Assembly: GCA_903871875.1 (NCBI GenBank)
Contig: CAIQIR010000162.1
Coordinates: 27,979-91,978, forward strand
DNA length: 64,000 bases
Direction of reading: 5' to 3'
Source: an uncultured Schlesneria sp.
GTDB lineage: Bacteria > Planctomycetota > Planctomycetia > Planctomycetales > Planctomycetaceae
Each line of letters starts with the position of its first letter. The first letter of the stretch is position 1. The notes beneath the pieces were generated by a model. The model was given only the letters and a program-made list of their open reading frames with translations. It was not told the DNA's origin and ran no database searches. The position numbers were made by a program, and so were the translations under genes. Shown one piece after another: positions 1 through 8,231 of the stretch.

Positions 1-369
1 GACGATTAATTGTCCTTGAGCCACAAAGCGACCGAACGCTTCAATGACTTCGCCTGCGGCATCCGTGCCCGCAGTATGAGCCCGCGTCAAAATCAAACGT
101 GTCGAGGCGACATTCAGTACCAGTCGCACGAGCGTCGTCAGCAGCAGCAGCGAGGGAAACACGCTGAAATCGAGTGGCTTACGCACAGAAATGGTGGTCA
201 GCAGCACCAGCACCGATGCCGTCACGTTTGCGGCCAACAACAAATCAAGAATCACCGGCGGAACGGGGGCGACAAGCACCAGCACGGACAGCACCACCAG
301 GATTGGAAACACCAATCCCAGCGAATTACCGCTGATACTGCGCGGACCGCGACCGACATCGGTGGGCAT
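1..369 (-). CDS. flhA: FlhA, flagellar export gate protein (N-terminal part, cut by window edge)
   Basis: The first 369 bases, read on the minus strand, are an open frame of 123 codons starting at the ATG at 369 and running off the left edge. The translation has a first membrane segment (about residues 17-35), a second (about 40-62), then a stretch with VRKPLDFSVFPSLLLLTTL followed by VLNVASTRLILT and GEVIEAFGRFV. This is the conserved N-terminal region of FlhA, the inner-membrane component of the flagellar type III export gate that binds substrates through a cytoplasmic C-terminal domain lying outside the window. The homologous EscV/InvA injectisome proteins share this region, so the flagellar assignment rests on the VRRPL/FSVFPS/NVASTR signature and on planctomycetes being commonly flagellated. 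Other flagellar genes would be expected to the left. Confidence 0.85.
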   Translation of the reverse strand, partial: MPTDVGRGPRSISGNSLGLVFPILVVLSVLVLVAPVPPVILDLLLAANVTASVLVLLTTISVRKPLDFSVFPSLLLLTTLVRLVLNVASTRLILTRAHTAGTDAAGEVIEAFGRFVAQGQLIV

Positions 370-785
370 GTTGCCTCCGTAGTAACGAAGTGATCACATC
401 ACCTGGTGGGGCGAGGAAATCGAGAACGAATTGAAATAGGGGAAGAGAGATAGCGGGCGATTGATAAGAGAAAGAGAAATACCTGTCCAGACGAATGGTA
501 ACTCGTTGACCGACAGATTCTTGCCAAAACCTGAAAACGACCTTGAAGGCAGGCAGGAGTTGCCGGAGACATGCCGCGAACAGGCCACTTTTGACCAAAA
601 TCGCGATCCCAACCGCGATTTGCCCAAAGTTCTGGCGGTCGGGCGTTGGGAAGCCCCCTGCGGAAGACTACAATCATTCGACGAATTTCAGGCCTGTTAT
701 CGTCGAATGACGTACTGAAATTCCTCAACAACAGGAGCGCGTTACTGCGTTCTTTTTAGACATTGCCACAGGAATCTGCCGCAAC
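370..785. other. Intergenic spacer between flhA and queF
   Basis: The 416 bases between two divergent genes should hold both promoters. Open frames in several phases exist here, but none has a recognisable protein or a good ribosome-binding site. No preQ1 riboswitch-like structure was recognised ahead of queF. Confidence 0.4.
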
Positions 786-1151
786 ATGAGCTTTCGCAAT
801 CTTCTCGAAACGTTTCCCAATCCCTATCCGCAACGCGATTATTCCATCGAAACGATCTGCCCCGAGTTCACTTCGCTTTGCCCGAAGACCGGCCAACCTG
901 ACTTCGGCACACTGACGCTGACCTACGTGCCGGATCAGCTGTGCTACGAACTCAAGTCGTTAAAGATGTATCTGCAGCAGTTTCGGAATCATGGGGCGTT
1001 CTATGAAGCAGTGACCAATCAGATTCTGGATGACCTGGTGGCCGTCACACGCCCCCGTTCGATGACTCTCGTCGGAGCCTTCACGCCTCGCGGGGGGATT
1101 CGCACGAACGTCACGGTCACGTACACGTCTTCCGAGACTCACCCGGCGTGA
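786..1151 (+). CDS. queF: NADPH-dependent 7-cyano-7-deazaguanine reductase (QueF)
   Basis: QueF reduces preQ0 (7-cyano-7-deazaguanine) to preQ1 with NADPH in the cytoplasm, the last step before insertion into tRNA by Tgt on the way to queuosine. The 121-residue protein matches the short single-domain (YkvM-type) class rather than the 280-residue two-domain class. The catalytic cysteine lies in [11 protein letters not shown] (Cys32), followed by the ELKSLKMY motif that contacts NADPH and by FRNHGAFYE with substrate-binding acid and histidine. AGGAA stands 11 bases ahead of the ATG. The partner gene tgt is in the same window at 20581-21699 but in a separate transcription unit. Confidence 0.95.
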   Translation: MSFRNLLETFPNPYPQRDYSIETICPEFTSLCPKTGQPDFGTLTLTYVPDQLCYELKSLKMYLQQFRNHGAFYEAVTNQILDDLVAVTRPRSMTLVGAFTPRGGIRTNVTVTYTSSETHPA

Positions 1152-1316
1152 TCGCCGCACCGCTGGACTGCGGCGCCCCAAATGATCGCTGGACGCACCG
1201 CAAGGTTCAGCATCACCAATTCCGGGGCACTCAGTTGCTTGGATCTCGTGCCGGAATTACCGTAACCCGGCTCTCGTTTCCTGCCCGCCAACCGCTTCCT
1301 GTAGAGAAAGGCTCCG

Positions 1317-1883
1317 ATGAACCGTTTCCGAACCTGGATCCAAATCGCCTGTTTGACCGGCGTCACCCTCACCGCGTTCACCTTGGGTGGTTTTGCCAAC
1401 CAGAAGACCGAAGACTCCAACTTCGCCAGCCAAACCATCGATCTGGGAATGGTAGTCAGCGATCTCGAGAAGTCACTGAAGTTCTACAAAGACGTGCTCG
1501 GCTTCACTGAAGTCCCGGGCTTCAAAGTCGGAGGCGACTTCGCTGTCGAGGCCGGTTTGGCCAACAAATTGGATCTCGACGTTCATGTGCTGGTTCTCGG
1601 CCAGGGGACGAATCCGACGAAGCTGAAGCTGATGGAGTTTAAGACCGCTCCGGGTGCCCGAGTCGATAACACGTTTATTCACTCGTCATACGGATTTCGC
1701 TATTTGACGATTGCCGTCAAAGATCTGAACGCGGCCGTCGAAAAGGCCAACAAAGCCGGTGGCAAATTGGTCGGAAAATGCCCTGTCCCATTGCCCAAAG
1801 GCTTCCCGGCCGGCATCGGACTGGCCATCTATCGTGATCCAGACGGCAATCCCGTCGAACTGGTCGGACCTTGGAAGCAATAA
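1317..1883 (+). CDS. Exported VOC (glyoxalase/dioxygenase fold) family protein
   Basis: This 188-residue protein starts with a signal-peptide-like stretch (about residues 8-28) and then one vicinal-oxygen-chelate module: VVSDLEKSLKFYKDVLGF near residue 43, a mid-domain TIAVKDLNAAVEKANKAGG, and a C-terminal DPDGNPVELVG. The metal ligands expected in active VOC enzymes seem partly missing: the histidine ahead of the first beta strand reads as Asp (TIDLGMVV), and the histidine of the second half appears replaced (RYLTIAV), while the terminal Glu is kept. That suggests ligand binding or an altered metal site instead of classical glyoxalase I activity. AAAGG lies 5 bases ahead of the ATG. The substrate is unknown. 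It converges on the HEAT-repeat gene with only 25 bases between the stops. Confidence 0.75.
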   Translation: MNRFRTWIQIACLTGVTLTAFTLGGFANQKTEDSNFASQTIDLGMVVSDLEKSLKFYKDVLGFTEVPGFKVGGDFAVEAGLANKLDLDVHVLVLGQGTNPTKLKLMEFKTAPGARVDNTFIHSSYGFRYLTIAVKDLNAAVEKANKAGGKLVGKCPVPLPKGFPAGIGLAIYRDPDGNPVELVGPWKQ

Positions 1884-1908
1884 CGCTTTCCGCGAATGGC
1901 CTCCCGCA

Positions 1909-4134
1909 TTATTGAGCGGGAGGGACGGGAAATTGTCGCAGACGCTCGCCAATCGTTGTTGCGTTCGGCTTCAGCGTTCCGATGACACTGGCCAGGGCCG
2001 ACTTCACACCGGGACGATCTGTCAGTTTCCATCCCGCCTGCAAGTCGGCCACTTCATCGCGTTTCAACAGCAAACTAAATCGCTGGATGTGATACGCCAA
2101 TTGATTGGCGGCCGCCTCCCGCAGCATTTCGTCCGCTTGGGAATTCAGTGCGACGTCAGCCAGCCGTCGCTGGGCTCCTCGAGTCCCGATGCCCCCCAGC
2201 GCGACGAGTGCATTTTTCGCGACCGTCGGGTCTTCTACCGCTGCCGACAAGTCGTTTTCCGCCTGCGAAATATCTAGCAGCCGTCCGAGACTGCCGCTGC
2301 CAATCGTGGCCAGCCAATACACGGCCGCTTCTTTTTCCAAAGCTCGCTCTTGCGGTGAAAGTGGTGGTGTCTTCAGGCTCTTGATGAATGGCAGGACTTG
2401 GCCCAAGAAATCGCTGGCCGACGCGGATTCCGCCACAAATGCGGCCGGAGCATTGCGTGCCACCTGACGAGCCATGTCACCACGAAGTGATGAAGGGCCA
2501 TAAATCACGATCGGCAATGCCGCCGTCCGGGCATCCGCACGAAGATTTGTCAGCGTCTGGGTCAGTTCCCAACGCACGCAATTCACTTGAACCACGATGA
2601 ATTCGATTCCCGCCGATGTCGACGCCAGTTCGAATCCTTCGCGCCCCGTCGCGGTGACAATCCCTTCGTATCCACCGTCCGAAAGATAGCCAGCCGTCAT
2701 GCTGGCTCGTCCGCTGTCGGCGTCAATAATGATCACCCGTGAAGCGCCAGGGTCGGAAGCCGCTCGCGCCAGAATGGAAACGACGCGATTGACGCCGCTG
2801 AATCCGTTTTTGGGTTCCAATTTCAAAATGGTCGTGGCCGCGGCGAACTGCACACGAGAATCGGGGGAATTCAACGCCGCCAGCACCGGTGATTTCAGAC
2901 CTTTTTGAGTTAACAACAGGTCGCGGCTGCCAATCTGACTGAGCACTTCCAGCGACACCACCGCAGTGGCCGCCTGTCCCGCCTCCAATGCTTCGGCAAG
3001 AACTTGTGACACCATGGTCTCACCGGCGGTCAAGGCGAGGTACATGGCTGAATTCGGGGTGGCCAGACGCGGCTTGTCCCAACCGTTCCGCATTACTTCA
3101 AGAGCCAATAGCGAAGCCAGATACTGTCGCTGGGGCTCGGTCTGCTCGGGCGATAGCGACAATGCCTGACGGGCAAATCGAGTGGAAACCATCAACGATG
3201 CAATTTCCGGAGGCAACGACTGCAAAGCAACCGTGCCCAATTCCTCGTTCCAACTCCAGAGTGCCACATGCCCCTGATCGTCAACTGGTAGAGCTTGAGG
3301 GCTGCGATACAGTAGCTTCGCCAATCGCCTGAGTTCGTTCGCGGCTTCGACCGATGACAACTGATTGGTCCGTTCCGGAGAACTTTTCAACAATTTGGCC
3401 AGACATCGGTTGGCCGCGGCGCGAACTCCCGCCGGCTGATTTTCATCAAACGCGGGATACCATAAATACGGAACCGCTTCCGTCGCATCAAGTTCATAAA
3501 GGATGTCGATTGCGGCCGTTCGAACCCGTTCCTGAGGAGCGTCGAATGCTCCAATCAATGGCGGAATCACTTGATTACCCATCTTCATCAACGCGATGAC
3601 CATCACGTCCTGATGGGCGGCCAAATCCGCTTGCGACATCTGCTTCAGAATCTCGGGAACCACATGGACACCTGCATTTCGCAATTCGGCGATCGCCAAA
3701 TCACGCTGGGTCGGTCCTTGCGTCAAACGCTGAACCAGCGCGTCGACAAACGCCGGATCCTCGGCCTGTTTTTTTGCGGCGACGTTCAATCGTTCGAGCA
3801 ATTGCATGGAACGAGGCTGCAACTCTTTGGTCCGTGCGAGCTTCAGGAAGTCTCCAGTACCGTATTTGTCTCGCAGTTTGATCAACAATTCGTCGTCAGG
3901 TGACGTCTCTTCAAATTGCTCGAGATACTTGGCCGCCAGGTCCAATCGGGCCAGATCGACCATCAACAACGAGGCCGCAAACATCGCTTCCGGCGTCGTC
4001 GGCTCTTTCAGCAGCGGTGATCGCTCAGGAACAGCCGTTTTCTCTGTGGGCTGCGCGGCCAATGATCCCGCCAAGACGGTCGCCACCAGCGCGATGGTCA
4101 CGATCTGTGTCAGAACAATCCGAATTCGGAACAT
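1909..4134 (-). CDS. Exported HEAT-repeat protein with an internal receiver-like domain
   Basis: The start chosen is the ATG at 4134 (741 residues), because it begins a signal peptide ending near SLAAQP and has GGAG upstream; the frame stays open to 4233. Helical repeats of HEAT type fill the N-terminal two thirds (for example VVPEILKQMSQADLAAHQDV, VIPPLIGAFDAPQERVRTAA), and more repeats close the C-terminus. Between them, about residues 463-583, lies a stretch with the alternating beta/alpha pattern of a response-regulator receiver: RVIIIDADSG (acidic pair kept), then EFIVVQVN where the phospho-acceptor Asp should be, LPIVIYGPSS, and AAFVAES where the conserved Lys should be. It is therefore a pseudo-receiver. 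HEAT arrays are usually binding scaffolds. The partner is unknown and no function is assigned. Confidence 0.7.
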   Translation of the reverse strand: MFRIRIVLTQIVTIALVATVLAGSLAAQPTEKTAVPERSPLLKEPTTPEAMFAASLLMVDLARLDLAAKYLEQFEETSPDDELLIKLRDKYGTGDFLKLARTKELQPRSMQLLERLNVAAKKQAEDPAFVDALVQRLTQGPTQRDLAIAELRNAGVHVVPEILKQMSQADLAAHQDVMVIALMKMGNQVIPPLIGAFDAPQERVRTAAIDILYELDATEAVPYLWYPAFDENQPAGVRAAANRCLAKLLKSSPERTNQLSSVEAANELRRLAKLLYRSPQALPVDDQGHVALWSWNEELGTVALQSLPPEIASLMVSTRFARQALSLSPEQTEPQRQYLASLLALEVMRNGWDKPRLATPNSAMYLALTAGETMVSQVLAEALEAGQAATAVVSLEVLSQIGSRDLLLTQKGLKSPVLAALNSPDSRVQFAAATTILKLEPKNGFSGVNRVVSILARAASDPGASRVIIIDADSGRASMTAGYLSDGGYEGIVTATGREGFELASTSAGIEFIVVQVNCVRWELTQTLTNLRADARTAALPIVIYGPSSLRGDMARQVARNAPAAFVAESASASDFLGQVLPFIKSLKTPPLSPQERALEKEAAVYWLATIGSGSLGRLLDISQAENDLSAAVEDPTVAKNALVALGGIGTRGAQRRLADVALNSQADEMLREAAANQLAYHIQRFSLLLKRDEVADLQAGWKLTDRPGVKSALASVIGTLKPNATTIGERLRQFPVPPAQ

Positions 4135-4608
4135 CTCCCAGACTCCGCTGTCACACGGGCCCCTGCTGTTTCGTCCGTTGAGCGTCAATCGCGCAATCAC
4201 TCGGCACACCTTTTCAAGCCACGTGGAAGTCATCCTAAGGATGTCGACACGGAGATCACAACGACAAAATCAGGCCGACCCCGGGACAAGTTCAGTCACT
4301 GCCAATCGAATCGACAACCGAGTAACCGGTGCATCGCGCATAAACGAAACATCCGTTGCCAAAGGTCCACCATGCGGCCCGTTATGACGAAATCTCCGCC
4401 TGTAACGAATTTGCGTTCCAAACCAATTCCGGAAGCTTTGCCGAATCAGTCAAACGAAATCGTCCTACACCGGCAGAAATGGCCGAAAGCGAGCTGAATG
4501 TCGCCACGAACCACAGGCCTGACTGTCCTCGACCGGTAGAGCGCCAAATATAAGACACCGATCGAGGGTTCGCAAAGGACAGCCGATTGGCCGGCTTAAA
4601 GCAGCCGT
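4135..4608. other. Spacer between PIN-TRAM gene and HEAT gene
   Basis: These 474 bases separate two minus-strand genes. The only long frames are extensions or antisense shadows. No hairpin or protein is recognised. Confidence 0.3.
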
Positions 4609-5697
4609 TTAGCGACTTGCCGTCGCATGGACCGAGGACAACAAGCGACCAAAGATCATTCGCCCAGCGCTGTTTTGAAGCATGCTGGTGACGACCACGT
4701 CGATTTCCTTGCCAATCAGCGTCGCAGCCTGTTCGCAAACGACCATCGTCCCATCATCCAGGTAACCGACACCTTGGCCGAATGATTCCCCTTCGCGCAT
4801 CACCTTGATGTGCAGTTGCTCGCCCGGCAAATACCGTGGTTTCAAGGCGTTGGCCACGTCGTTCAAATTGATGACTTCCACGCCCTGAACCGAGGCGACT
4901 TTATTCAGATTGAAGTCATTCGTGACAACTCGACCGCTCATGCGTTTGGCGAGTGCGACGATCCGCTGATCGACAGACTGACCCAGATCGTCCTTTTCCT
5001 GCACTTCCAGCATGCGGACTTCGACTTTGGGCTTTTGCTGCAGCTTGGTCAGAACATCCAGACCGCGTCGACCACGTGTGCGCCGATTCTTGTCCTGGCT
5101 ATCCGCAATATTCTGCAACTCTTCCAGCACAAAACTCGGCACGATTAACTCTGTGTCAAAGATATTCGTATCCATGACGTCGGCAATCCGGCCATCGATC
5201 AAAGCGCTCGTGTCGATCACCAGGGGCCTTCCGCCCTTAATTTCCTTGGCAAATTCGACATAAGGAATCACAAAGCGAAAATCATCCTTTGTCTGTAGCA
5301 AGAACGAGATACAGATATACGGAAGCATGATCCCCGCCAGACCGCCAATCACGCGAGCATATGGGTTGTCGGAATTAATGATGACCCCGTTTTCGTTCCT
5401 TTCTACTCCAACACCGACGGAGTTCATGAATGCCTGAGCCGCATATTGCAACTGAAAGGCCAACAGCCATCCGACCAGCAAACCGAAATAGATCGCCGTG
5501 ATCATATCCAGCCGTTTCTTGGGGATAATGATATCCATCAAGGTCACGACTTGAGTCGTCAGCATCAGCAGAATGAACGAAACTGCGGCATTTGCCGAAT
5601 CGCGGTTCATGAATTCCGGGGCCAAGGGACTTTGAACCAAGGCCACCGACGCGCCCGCACAGATCAAGACATAAATCACACGAAGAAATATTAACAT
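4609..5697 (-). CDS. YacL-like membrane protein with PIN and TRAM domains
   Basis: The 362-residue protein from the ATG at 5697 has four hydrophobic segments in the first 135 residues, then a PIN-domain nuclease fold (about 158-275) and a C-terminal TRAM RNA-binding domain (about 285-350). The PIN acids are visible in VIDTSALIDGRI, LEELQNIAD, DQRIVALAKR and VVTNDFNLNKVA. This is the architecture of Bacillus YacL and Thermus TTHA0540, membrane-anchored putative ribonucleases. The frame continues far upstream to 6066, but that part lacks conservation and a ribosome-binding site. A GTG directly before the ATG is an alternative start. It is divergent from the GTPase gene and shares the 290-base spacer 5698-5987 with it. 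Confidence 0.85.
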   Translation of the reverse strand: MLIFLRVIYVLICAGASVALVQSPLAPEFMNRDSANAAVSFILLMLTTQVVTLMDIIIPKKRLDMITAIYFGLLVGWLLAFQLQYAAQAFMNSVGVGVERNENGVIINSDNPYARVIGGLAGIMLPYICISFLLQTKDDFRFVIPYVEFAKEIKGGRPLVIDTSALIDGRIADVMDTNIFDTELIVPSFVLEELQNIADSQDKNRRTRGRRGLDVLTKLQQKPKVEVRMLEVQEKDDLGQSVDQRIVALAKRMSGRVVTNDFNLNKVASVQGVEVINLNDVANALKPRYLPGEQLHIKVMREGESFGQGVGYLDDGTMVVCEQAATLIGKEIDVVVTSMLQNSAGRMIFGRLLSSVHATASR

Positions 5698-5987
5698 CAC
5701 CCAACCCCGTCTTGAGGTAAAAAACGTGCGCCCGCCAATGAACCGAGTTTTCAGTATACGAACTGATTCCCGCCTCGACCAGTACTGTTGAGTTTTGAAA
5801 CGCCAATCATTTTCTGGGTTTTTCAGAAACACCAGTTTCTTCGATTGCAGGAATAGGAATGATTCGAGACAACAGAACGAACGATAGACCGTTTCGTGAT
5901 TCCTCCTATGACAATTTGTCCGATTTGGCAAGATTTTCACCCCTGAACGGTCAGTGGCCGAGTCAAACGAAGTCGTCGAGGTAGCCC

Positions 5988-7964
5988 GTGCCGATGACCG
6001 ATGTGTCTCCCGCCTCAACCCCGCACGATCGTCCGGTTGCTCAACTGTCGTCGACCAGCGAAGCAACGAATCTGGCGTCGTTCGCTTCGCTCACCCGCCA
6101 ACTCAGTACAGCGCTCAACGAGTTGGAGCAGCAGGCCCGGCCACTTCATCTGGCGCCTCTGGCCGGTCGAGAATGGTTTGATCTGCTGGATCGCAAGCTG
6201 TTGCCCCAATTGACGGATGAGGCCTATCTGATTGTGGCAGTCGTCGGCGGCACGAATATCGGCAAGAGTGTCGTGTTCAACCACATCGCCGGATTTCGAG
6301 CGAGCGCCAGCAGCCCCTTGGCCTCGGGGACGAAACATCCCGTCTGCCTGCTCCCCACCGGATTTGATACTCAACACGATCTGCAACAACTGTTTCCGGT
6401 CTTTGAACTGCGTCCGTGGTCAGACAGCGAAGAAGCACTGGGCAACCACGCCGAGCACTACCTGTTCTGGCGAACCAATGACGAAGTTCCAGCCAACTTG
6501 ATCATTCTCGACACGCCCGACGTCGACAGCGACGCTCCGGTGAACTGGCAGCGAGCTGACGCGGTACGGCAGGCCGCCGACGTACTGGTCGCCGTCCTCA
6601 CGCAGCAGAAGTACAATGATGCCGCCGTGAAACAATTTTTTCGCAAGGCCGCCTCCGAGGACAAGGCTGCTATCGTCGTCTTCAATCAAGTCGAATTGCC
6701 CGATGACGAGTCTTACTGGCCCTTGTGGCTGCAGACCTTCTGCGACGAAACCGGGCTGCAACCCGAATTCGTCTACCTCGCTCCCAATGACCGCAAATCA
6801 GCTGAAGCCATTCGCTTGAAGTTTGAAGAACGAAAGTGGCCCATCGCCTCCAACGGTGAAAGTACCAAGACCCCGACAGGCGTCCCGGCTGGCGCCGCCG
6901 AGCAACACACGGCTCCGCCCATCCAACTCAGAAATGTGCTTTCGCAACTGCGATTTGCGGAAATCAAACTGCGAACCTTACGAGGATCACTCAAACAACT
7001 CGTGTCGGAAACTGCGGGGGCACCCGCTTATCTGCGCGAAATTCGCTTGCGAGGCCAACAGTTTCGCGATGCCGCCGATGTCTTCGCCACGCGAGGCCTG
7101 GTGCGTCAAGTGGATTGGCCCGCCGCCCCCAATTCCCTGATCGTGAATGAAATGTGGAACTGGTGGCACGCCCACCGCGAGGCCTGGACTTCCAACATCC
7201 ACGGGTTTTATGCCCAGCTTGGTCGCTGGATGGGCGGGGGAGTGAGATTGGTTCAAGACCGCATCTGGGGCGCGCCGACCGCACCGCTCGATCAGTATCG
7301 CCGTGTGGAATGGGAAGCCATCGTCCGCGTCCTGCAACAAGTCTACGATCAACTGCGCGTCGTCACGACGCTGGGCAACGAATTGTTGACCCATCGTCTC
7401 GAACAGCTGCTGGCCGGAACCACCTGTGAATCGGTACTGGAACGACTGCACCGCGAACACAATCAATTTGACTTCGAGCAGTTGGTACGATCACTCGTCG
7501 AGACGGAAATGACCGCTTTGAAAAGCGATCGCCAGGACCTGTTCAACATCCTGCGCAACGCCGACCGAGCCGCAGCCGTGGCCCGACCAGCGTTAACACT
7601 CTTGCTGGCTCTCGGTGGAGGAATCGGGGCCGACCAAATGTTGATGCACGCGGCGTCGCAATCGGTTACACACCTCGCCATCGACGCCACGGCTGCCGCC
7701 GGGACAACAGTCGCGGGAGAAGCCGTCGTCGAACGGGCAACTGGTGTCATCGGACAAGCCAAAGCCTGGCTGCTTGATCTGCACGAAAAATTCAAAGAAC
7801 GCCGCGAAGCATGGCTGCTCGAAAAACTCCGGGAATACCTGTTGGGTGATTTGCTTTCGGAACTTCAACAAGGCGCGGAAATTCCTTATTCGGCGGCCTA
7901 TTCGCAAGTAAAAACGCTTGTTCGACAATTGGACGATCGCCTTCTCAGTAGTCATCACGAGTAA
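5988..7964 (+). CDS. Dynamin-like / Era-type large GTPase with C-terminal membrane segment
   Basis: The 658-residue product has a GTPase domain: Walker A VVGGTNIGKS (about residue 87), a candidate switch-I threonine in LASGTKHP, G3 as LDTPDVDS (about 174) and a G4-like VVFNQVEL (about 232), where the usual NKxD is changed. A long helical region follows (350-520), then a hydrophobic stretch (about 530-580, with ALTLLLALGGGIGAD) and an amphipathic tail. This layout resembles bacterial dynamin-like or YjdA/YeeP-type GTPases acting at membranes, but no specific family is certain. The GTG at 5988 has GAGG six bases ahead and is preferred to the ATG at 5994. The gene stands alone, divergent from the PIN-TRAM gene. 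Confidence 0.7.
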   Translation: MPMTDVSPASTPHDRPVAQLSSTSEATNLASFASLTRQLSTALNELEQQARPLHLAPLAGREWFDLLDRKLLPQLTDEAYLIVAVVGGTNIGKSVVFNHIAGFRASASSPLASGTKHPVCLLPTGFDTQHDLQQLFPVFELRPWSDSEEALGNHAEHYLFWRTNDEVPANLIILDTPDVDSDAPVNWQRADAVRQAADVLVAVLTQQKYNDAAVKQFFRKAASEDKAAIVVFNQVELPDDESYWPLWLQTFCDETGLQPEFVYLAPNDRKSAEAIRLKFEERKWPIASNGESTKTPTGVPAGAAEQHTAPPIQLRNVLSQLRFAEIKLRTLRGSLKQLVSETAGAPAYLREIRLRGQQFRDAADVFATRGLVRQVDWPAAPNSLIVNEMWNWWHAHREAWTSNIHGFYAQLGRWMGGGVRLVQDRIWGAPTAPLDQYRRVEWEAIVRVLQQVYDQLRVVTTLGNELLTHRLEQLLAGTTCESVLERLHREHNQFDFEQLVRSLVETEMTALKSDRQDLFNILRNADRAAAVARPALTLLLALGGGIGADQMLMHAASQSVTHLAIDATAAAGTTVAGEAVVERATGVIGQAKAWLLDLHEKFKERREAWLLEKLREYLLGDLLSELQQGAEIPYSAAYSQVKTLVRQLDDRLLSSHHE

Positions 7965-8183
7965 AGTCACGGATTCGGATGTTCACTCTTGACGCGTTGC
8001 CGCGACGACGTGGTTCATTCCGCGGGACGTTCACGCCGCGGCCATGTGATTTTCCCTTTTCCCCGGTCTTTTGAATCCGGCGAACGTTTTGACGAGTACT
8101 GATGGAACATGCCGAAGAAGTATGTCGCAGGCATGGACAGGGCTCCACGCCACGCTCATGATAATCACAGGGGTTAGTCACGA

Positions 8184-8203
8184 TTCTGTTGTCGACAACA
8201 GAA
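8184..8203. promoter_or_regulatory. Perfect 20-bp palindrome upstream of the PqaA-like gene
   Basis: The sequence TTCTGTTGTC is followed immediately by its reverse complement, giving 20 symmetric bases with a GTCGAC centre, ending 28 bases before the start at 8232. A palindrome of this size next to a start is typical of an operator for a dimeric repressor. As RNA it could also form a short stem. No regulator is identified. Confidence 0.5.
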
Positions 8204-8231
8204 GACAGTCTTTCCCCGCCCTTAAGTTGGA

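Noticed and set aside
370..785. preQ1 riboswitch ahead of queF
   Set aside because: No H-type pseudoknot or A-rich tail typical of the class was found by eye.
5698..6066. Longer start for the PIN-TRAM protein
   Set aside because: The added 123 residues lack conservation, overlap the start of the divergent GTPase gene and precede the first membrane helix.
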